In this document: piece after piece, positions 61,623 through 64,000 of the stretch
Numbering within the stretch: position 1 is the stretch's first letter
Layout: the number at the start of each line of letters is the position of its first letter
NCBI GenBank assembly: GCA_944383895.1
Contig: CALWRH010000003.1
Coordinates: 167,102 to 231,101 of the forward strand
Source: an uncultured Christensenellaceae bacterium
GTDB taxonomy: Bacteria; Bacillota; Clostridia; Christensenellales; UBA3700
Reading direction: 5' to 3'
DNA length: 64,000 bases
Made by a program: the position numbers and the translations under genes
Notes under the pieces: model-generated
The model's input: the letters and a program-made list of their open reading frames with translations, nothing else
What the model was told of the DNA's origin: nothing
The model's database searches: none

Positions 61623-61990
61623 ATGTTTTTGCTTAGTATCGCGCTCATGTTCGTCTTCGGATTGCTGTTTTCTGCCGTATCGGGAAAGATATACCCAAAG
61701 CGACTGTACAGGCTGCGATAGGAGGAGTGCCTCTCGCGATGGGACTTGCGTGCGGAGATACCGTTCTTGCGGTTGCGGTTGTCGCAATACTTTTTACCGC
61801 GCCTTTAGGAGCTTTCGCCATCGATCTTATCGTAAAAAAGACGTCGCTTTTCAAAAAGGAAAAGACGTCGGAATCTGATACGGGCACAGGTTGCGGAAGT
61901 TCGGAAAAGATAAAAGAAACGTACAACGAGGTTTTGCCCGATTGCGATAACGATTCATATAAGGATATGGAGAAAAACGTTAATAAATAA
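61623..61990 (+). pseudogene. Cation:proton antiporter remnant: N-terminus joined out of frame to the C-terminus
   Basis: ATG 61623 has a good ribosome site (GGAGG) and reads MFLLSIALMFVFGLLFSAVSGK, a typical first helix of a CPA-type antiporter, but meets a stop at 61719. In another frame, starting around 61688, the C-terminal end of such a protein is read: DIPKATVQAAIGGVPLAMG, then AVVAILFTAPLGAFAIDLIVKK and a charged tail ending at 61990. Some 300 central residues with the ion site are missing, and the two pieces are out of frame. Promoter, riboswitch and ribosome site are intact, so the decay is probably recent. A free-standing small membrane protein from the second frame is possible but less likely. 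Confidence 0.78.
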
Positions 61991-62090
61991 AAACTGCAAC
62001 CTCGTATTCTGCTATGATAACACAGGATTTAGCACAACAAACGGTTGTCAAATTAAATAATTAATGTTATTATATCGACGAGGTGGTTAT

Positions 62091-63161
62091 ATGAAACAGT
62101 GTATTTTGAAAAACAAAATTGTTCTTACGTTATTGATCGTCTGTCTGCTTACCGCGTTTGTAGCGGTTTTAGCGGCTTGCGATACAAATGACAGTCAAGA
62201 GGAGACGGGAAAATTGAAATCTGAAATATTTGAAGAAAACTGGATGAGTTATATCTCAGACGACGCGACCATAGGCGAAATAGCGATAGTCGGTTCTCAC
62301 GATGCCGGAACATACCGCGCAAACGTAGTGTGGGCTACGCAGCACAGCACGATAGAAGATCAGCTTAAAGCAGGTGTCAGATATTTCGATATGCGCGCGA
62401 CAGTAAATATATATGCCGAAGAGCAGGACTATTATTTTATCCATGCAGACAGCGATATGCCCGCTATCGGTAAATTGTCTTTCGGGCAGATGGTTGAGCC
62501 GAGTCTTGCCGCGGTCAATGATTTTGTCAATAAAAACGAGAATGAAATAGTCATACTCGATTTTCAGCATACATGGCTGGACACAGAAGAGGGGCTTATA
62601 CAGCTCATGAAGAGCACTCTCCCTATGGATAAAGTCCTGACAAAGAGCGATTGCTCTGATCCTTCTGCTATCACGCTCGGAGAGATGAGAGATCTCGGCA
62701 AAAATATAATAATACTTTATAAAGACACGACGAGCGACGTGTGCGATGAAAACGATTTCCTTTTTGAGCGCAGTAGGTTTTTGCAGTCCGATTATGTAGG
62801 CAACGAGCATAAGGGAGATGCAGAAAGACTCAAGACTCAATGGGAAACGTATTTCAACGACAAGAAGGACGGAGTGATATTTATATTGCAAGGACAGCTC
62901 ACGGGTTCTCCTCTCAAGGAGAGGGAAGGTCTTATAAGACCCGTACTCGACGCATATCTTAAAGATATCGCTGCAAACGATGTCGAAAAACTTGCAAAAA
63001 TAAACGTTGTGATGAAAGACTTTGTCGCAGACGACGTTGAAGGCTGCGAGGTTACGTCTTCAGACGCGATATTTACAATCATATCTCTCAACGTTGACAA
63101 AGGACTCGTAAAAGCTGATAAACTCGACGCGTTCAAAACCGCATGCGGCTACGGAGCATAA
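62091..63161 (+). CDS. PI-PLC X-domain lipoprotein
   Basis: A 356-residue lipoprotein (lipobox LAAC, C30) with a phosphatidylinositol-specific phospholipase C-like domain. The two catalytic histidines of the family are recognisable as H70 (VGSHDAGTY) and H118 (YFIHAD), and QLKAGVRYFDMRA is the usual neighbour segment. Bacterial members cleave phosphatidylinositol or GPI-like lipids; some have other phosphodiester substrates. GAGGTGG precedes ATG 62091. The promoter is about TTGTCA-N17-TATTAT at 62045-62075. The terminator at 63197 ends the transcript. Confidence 0.88.
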   Translation: MKQCILKNKIVLTLLIVCLLTAFVAVLAACDTNDSQEETGKLKSEIFEENWMSYISDDATIGEIAIVGSHDAGTYRANVVWATQHSTIEDQLKAGVRYFDMRATVNIYAEEQDYYFIHADSDMPAIGKLSFGQMVEPSLAAVNDFVNKNENEIVILDFQHTWLDTEEGLIQLMKSTLPMDKVLTKSDCSDPSAITLGEMRDLGKNIIILYKDTTSDVCDENDFLFERSRFLQSDYVGNEHKGDAERLKTQWETYFNDKKDGVIFILQGQLTGSPLKEREGLIRPVLDAYLKDIAANDVEKLAKINVVMKDFVADDVEGCEVTSSDAIFTIISLNVDKGLVKADKLDAFKTACGYGA

Positions 63162-63196
63162 TAAAATACAAACGGGAAAATCAGACGAAGATATAA

Positions 63197-63226
63197 AGCG
63201 TTCCAAGTGGCGGAACGCTTTTTTTG
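63197..63226 (+). terminator. Intrinsic terminator of the PI-PLC gene
   Basis: Stem AGCGTTCC/GGAACGCT with loop AAGTGGC, followed by TTTTTTT. The insertion sequence starts directly behind it. Confidence 0.92.
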
Positions 63227-63235
63227 TAATTTGAA

Positions 63236-63258
63236 AACCACGCGATAGTCGCGTGGTT
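63236..63258. repeat. IS200 left-end hairpin
   Basis: AACCACGCGA-TAG-TCGCGTGGTT, a perfect 10-bp stem with three-base loop; the structure TnpA recognises in single-stranded DNA. Confidence 0.85.
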
Positions 63259-63290
63259 CAATAGAGGCTAAGCCGATGAGTGCTGAAAAA

Positions 63291-63347
63291 GTCCTCCTGT
63301 TGTACAATAAGATTGGACTGCCATCTAATCTTAAATAACAGGAGGAC
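63291..63347 (+). promoter_or_regulatory. Hairpin that hides the tnpA ribosome binding site
   Basis: GTCCTCCTGTT (63291-63301) pairs perfectly with AACAGGAGGAC (63337-63347), and TAAGATT (63308-63314) with AATCTTA (63326-63332). The right arm contains the AGGAGG of tnpA. This matches the known RNA control that keeps IS200 transposase very low. Confidence 0.85.
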
Positions 63348-63355
63348 AAAGTCAA

Positions 63356-63817
63356 ATGAATGACATACACAGTTTAGCACACACGAAGTGGAATTGCAAA
63401 TACCACGTTGTATTTGCACCCAAGTATCGCAGGAAGGTATTCTATGGGCAAAAGAGATTAGAGATAGGTGCAATTCTACGAGAGTTGTGCAAATGGAAAG
63501 GAGTAAATATCATCGAAGCAGAGGTATGTATCGACCATATACATATGCTAATAGAAATCCCACCGAAAATGAGCGTAGCGAGTTTTATGGGATTTCTGAA
63601 AGGAAAAAGCAGCTTGATGATATACGAAAAATGGGCAAACATGAAATATAAATACAGAAGCAGAGAGTTCTGGTGTAAAGGATACTATGTGGATACGGTA
63701 GGAAAAAATAAGGAACGCATAGCAGAATATATCAGGACGCAATTAGAAGAAGATAAAACGGTAGAGCAGTTATGCATAGCAGAAGCTTTCGATCCGTTTG
63801 AAACCAAGAAACGCTGA
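63356..63817 (+). CDS. tnpA: IS200-family transposase TnpA (Y1 HUH type)
   Basis: A 153-residue single-strand DNA transposase. The HUH metal motif is H61-I-H63 in DHIHMLIEIP; the catalytic tyrosine and third metal ligand are Y125 and Q129 in AEYIRTQ. WNCKYHVVFAPKYRRKVFYG is the usual N-terminus. The length is full and the frame intact, so the element may be active. Translation is probably held down by the hairpin at 63291-63347. Confidence 0.95.
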   Translation: MNDIHSLAHTKWNCKYHVVFAPKYRRKVFYGQKRLEIGAILRELCKWKGVNIIEAEVCIDHIHMLIEIPPKMSVASFMGFLKGKSSLMIYEKWANMKYKYRSREFWCKGYYVDTVGKNKERIAEYIRTQLEEDKTVEQLCIAEAFDPFETKKR

Positions 63818-63897
63818 GTAACAATCGCAGGTGGCAGTCTAATATACGTCATTTAGACGTGGCTAGTACCAAAGGGCTATGCCCGATATGTGAAAAA

Positions 63898-63916
63898 CCA
63901 CCCGTTAGACGGGTGG
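63898..63916. repeat. IS200 right-end hairpin
   Basis: CCACCCGT-TAG-ACGGGTGG, a perfect 8-bp stem with the same TAG loop core as the left end. The last bases of the window (63928-64000) show no gene. Confidence 0.85.
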
Positions 63917-64000
63917 ATGATTATTTCACAGAAATCGAAATTTGATAATATACATTCTTATATGTCTGTCTAAGTCGTATAAAACAATCCGGAAAGGATT

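Larger units (their letters stand above)
63229..63927 (+). mobile_element. IS200-type insertion sequence, complete
   Basis: A single tnpA gene is framed by subterminal hairpins: left AACCACGCGATAGTCGCGTGGTT (63236-63258), right CCACCCGTTAGACGGGTGG (63898-63916). No terminal inverted repeats or target duplication are expected for this single-strand, peel-and-paste element, and no tnpB gene is present. The exact ends cannot be fixed without an empty site; they are given to within about ten bases. Confidence 0.85.

Noticed and set aside
63291..63347. Terminator before tnpA
   Set aside because: The stem is long but has no following T run; its right arm holds the ribosome site, so translational control is the better reading.

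Overview
This window is a stretch of bacterial chromosome from an anaerobic, fermentative Gram-positive, most like a gut-type member of the Clostridia. The signs are split transketolase, GlgC/GlgD glycogen synthesis, rubrerythrins and high-molecular-weight rubredoxin instead of catalase, AdhE with Rex-type operators, GPH sugar symporters beside glycosidases, AGGAGG-type ribosome binding sites, and TTGACA-N17-TATAAT promoters. Base composition looks close to balanced by eye. A narrower placement (for example Christensenellales) is a guess. No rRNA or tRNA gene and no CRISPR array was seen.

Layout. 1-9236: glycogen operon (glgB end, glgC, glgD, glgA, glgP, GH13 amylase). 9335-12016: oxygen and metal response (reverse rubrerythrin, Fur/PerR regulator with a Fur-type box) and a DUF1846 protein. 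12212-13866: ApbE flavin transferase lipoprotein and a NusG-domain-II protein. 13867-16856: adhE behind two Rex-like operators. 17127-22128: two unassigned lipoproteins, glutamate dehydrogenase, a TetR regulator and a radical SAM protein. 22381-28276: plsY, ychF, argS, an M29 aminopeptidase and fba. 28430-28623: an unassigned small RNA with its own promoter and terminator. 28659-32261: an XRE regulator and a zinc-ribbon/leucine-rich-repeat surface protein gene split by one in-frame stop. 32360-38061: AEC transporter, Hrb and rubrerythrin, two DtxR-family regulators, a YjjG nucleotidase, a membrane protein and an XRE regulator. 38289-47076: GH16, a small Cys/Lys-rich protein, GH2, cysK, comF, GH13 and a GPH symporter. 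47429-61365: split transketolase, proS, GPH symporters, beta-mannosidase, GH42 beta-galactosidase and membrane proteins. 61447-64000: a fluoride riboswitch in front of a wrecked cation:proton antiporter, a PI-PLC-like lipoprotein and an IS200 insertion sequence.

How it fits together. The cell takes up short glycans through GPH symporters and hydrolyses them with GH2, GH13 and GH42 enzymes. It stores surplus glucose as glycogen, ferments through aldolase, transketolase and AdhE under redox control, and detoxifies peroxide and oxygen with rubrerythrin systems linked to Fur- and DtxR-type regulators.

The most notable points are the fluoride riboswitch whose target gene has lost its middle, the strong-promoter ncRNA at 28466-28623, the in-frame stop in the LRR protein gene, a DtxR paralogue that has lost its metal ligands but sits behind twin palindromes, the double Rex boxes at adhE, and probable leaderless transcripts.
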